Positions 63,818-64,000 of a stretch of 64,000 nucleotides of DNA are shown here, piece by piece; the first letter of the stretch is position 1; the number at the start of each line of letters is the position of its first letter. Location of the stretch: contig NZ_CP016793.1 of assembly GCF_001701025.1 (NCBI RefSeq), positions 4,278,001 to 4,342,000 of the forward strand, read 5' to 3'. Source of the DNA: Lentzea guizhouensis. GTDB taxonomy: Bacteria; Actinomycetota; Actinomycetes; Mycobacteriales; Pseudonocardiaceae. The position numbers were made by a program, and so were the translations under genes. Under the pieces are notes generated by a model. It saw nothing but the letters and a program-made list of their open reading frames with translations, did not search any database and had not been told where the DNA came from.

Positions 63818-63952
63818 GTCAGCCACTCCTTCAGGTTCCTCAAGCGGTGGGTCTCGCGTCCCGGTGGGCGCGCAAGCGTGCACAAGCCTCAACCGGGCAC
63901 GGCAACCCGATCAGGGTAGCCGGTGGCCTCACCAGCGACCAAACCGGGTGGA

Positions 63953-63958
63953 TACCCT
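63953..63958 (+). promoter_or_regulatory. -10 box TACCCT for the leaderless DAK-domain gene
   Basis: TACCCT is 7 nt before the ATG at 63966. Confidence 0.45.
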
Positions 63959-63965
63959 CCCCGCC

Positions 63966-64000
63966 ATGCAGGTCATGGATGCGGTCGCGGTGCGCAGGTG
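63966..64000 (+). CDS. Start of a DAK2-domain (dihydroxyacetone kinase-like) protein, cut by window edge
   Basis: Only 11 codons are present, MQVMDAVAVRR. In actinobacteria the gene divergent from rpmB is typically a DAK phosphatase/kinase-like protein whose start is of the form LQVLDAAAVRRW, so the assignment rests on this short match and on position. It could be a fatty-acid kinase-type (FakA) protein. The start is supported by a TACCCT box 7 nt upstream. Confidence 0.6.
   Translation, partial: MQVMDAVAVRR

Overview
The window is high-GC actinobacterial chromosome, most likely from the order Pseudonocardiales (Lentzea/Saccharothrix-type). This rests on base composition, a DUF397 protein, the many leaderless starts, and gene order that I recall as matching the Mycobacterium tuberculosis Rv2974c-Rv3013 block (ACT protein, gatCAB, ilvBNC, serA, leuB, FAH protein, ndgR, leuCD, hupB, mutT1, ppk1, cofC/fbiD, gpsA, ddl, DUF3515, thiL, ung, rpmB, DAK protein). 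No phage, insertion sequence, CRISPR array or replication origin was seen.

Layout. 1-6 kb: a SWIM-finger protein, a DUF849 enzyme, a divergent ACT protein, and the gatC-gatA-(65-aa membrane protein)-gatB operon for Gln-tRNA(Gln) made by transamidation. 6-16 kb: accessory genes, namely a small Cys/Pro-rich protein next to a large TPR-CHAT protease, a secreted M14 carboxypeptidase, a propeller lipoprotein with a hydrolase, a 2-hydroxyacid dehydrogenase, and DoxX. 16-29.5 kb: branched-chain amino acid and serine biosynthesis (ilvD, ilvBNC behind a leader-peptide attenuator, serA, leuB), interrupted by a secreted subtilase. 29.5-33 kb: a cobalamin riboswitch and a btuC-D-F-type importer. 33-39 kb: cimA behind a second leader-peptide attenuator, an FAH-family enzyme, an orphan LuxR regulator, a flavin monooxygenase with an operator palindrome, a HAD hydrolase, then tRNA-Gln and tRNA-Glu. 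39-46.8 kb: ndgR divergent from leuCD, hupB, mutT1 and ppk1. 46.8-64 kb: an LVIVD-type secreted protein, an acyltransferase, cofC, plsC-gpsA-PLP lyase, a cysteine dioxygenase-like protein, a PNPOx protein divergent from a MocR regulator, ddl, thiL, a gamma-carbonic anhydrase, ung, an MFS transporter, rpmB and the start of a DAK-domain gene.

How it works together. The core is isoleucine/valine/leucine supply. Citramalate synthase (cimA) and the leu isomeroreductase/dehydrogenase feed 2-ketobutyrate into ilvBNCD. Two of the entry points, ilvB and cimA, carry short leader peptides rich in Leu/Val and Ile codons respectively, each followed by a hairpin and an intrinsic terminator. At least a dozen genes appear leaderless, with a TANNNT box 6-8 nt before the start codon. 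At four junctions the upstream stop codon forms the first three bases of that box.

Sequence quality. leuC, cofC, the LVIVD gene and the MocR gene contain small deletions, mostly in CG-rich runs, that break otherwise well-conserved frames. I read these as probable sequencing or assembly errors rather than real decay, but the sequence alone cannot prove it.
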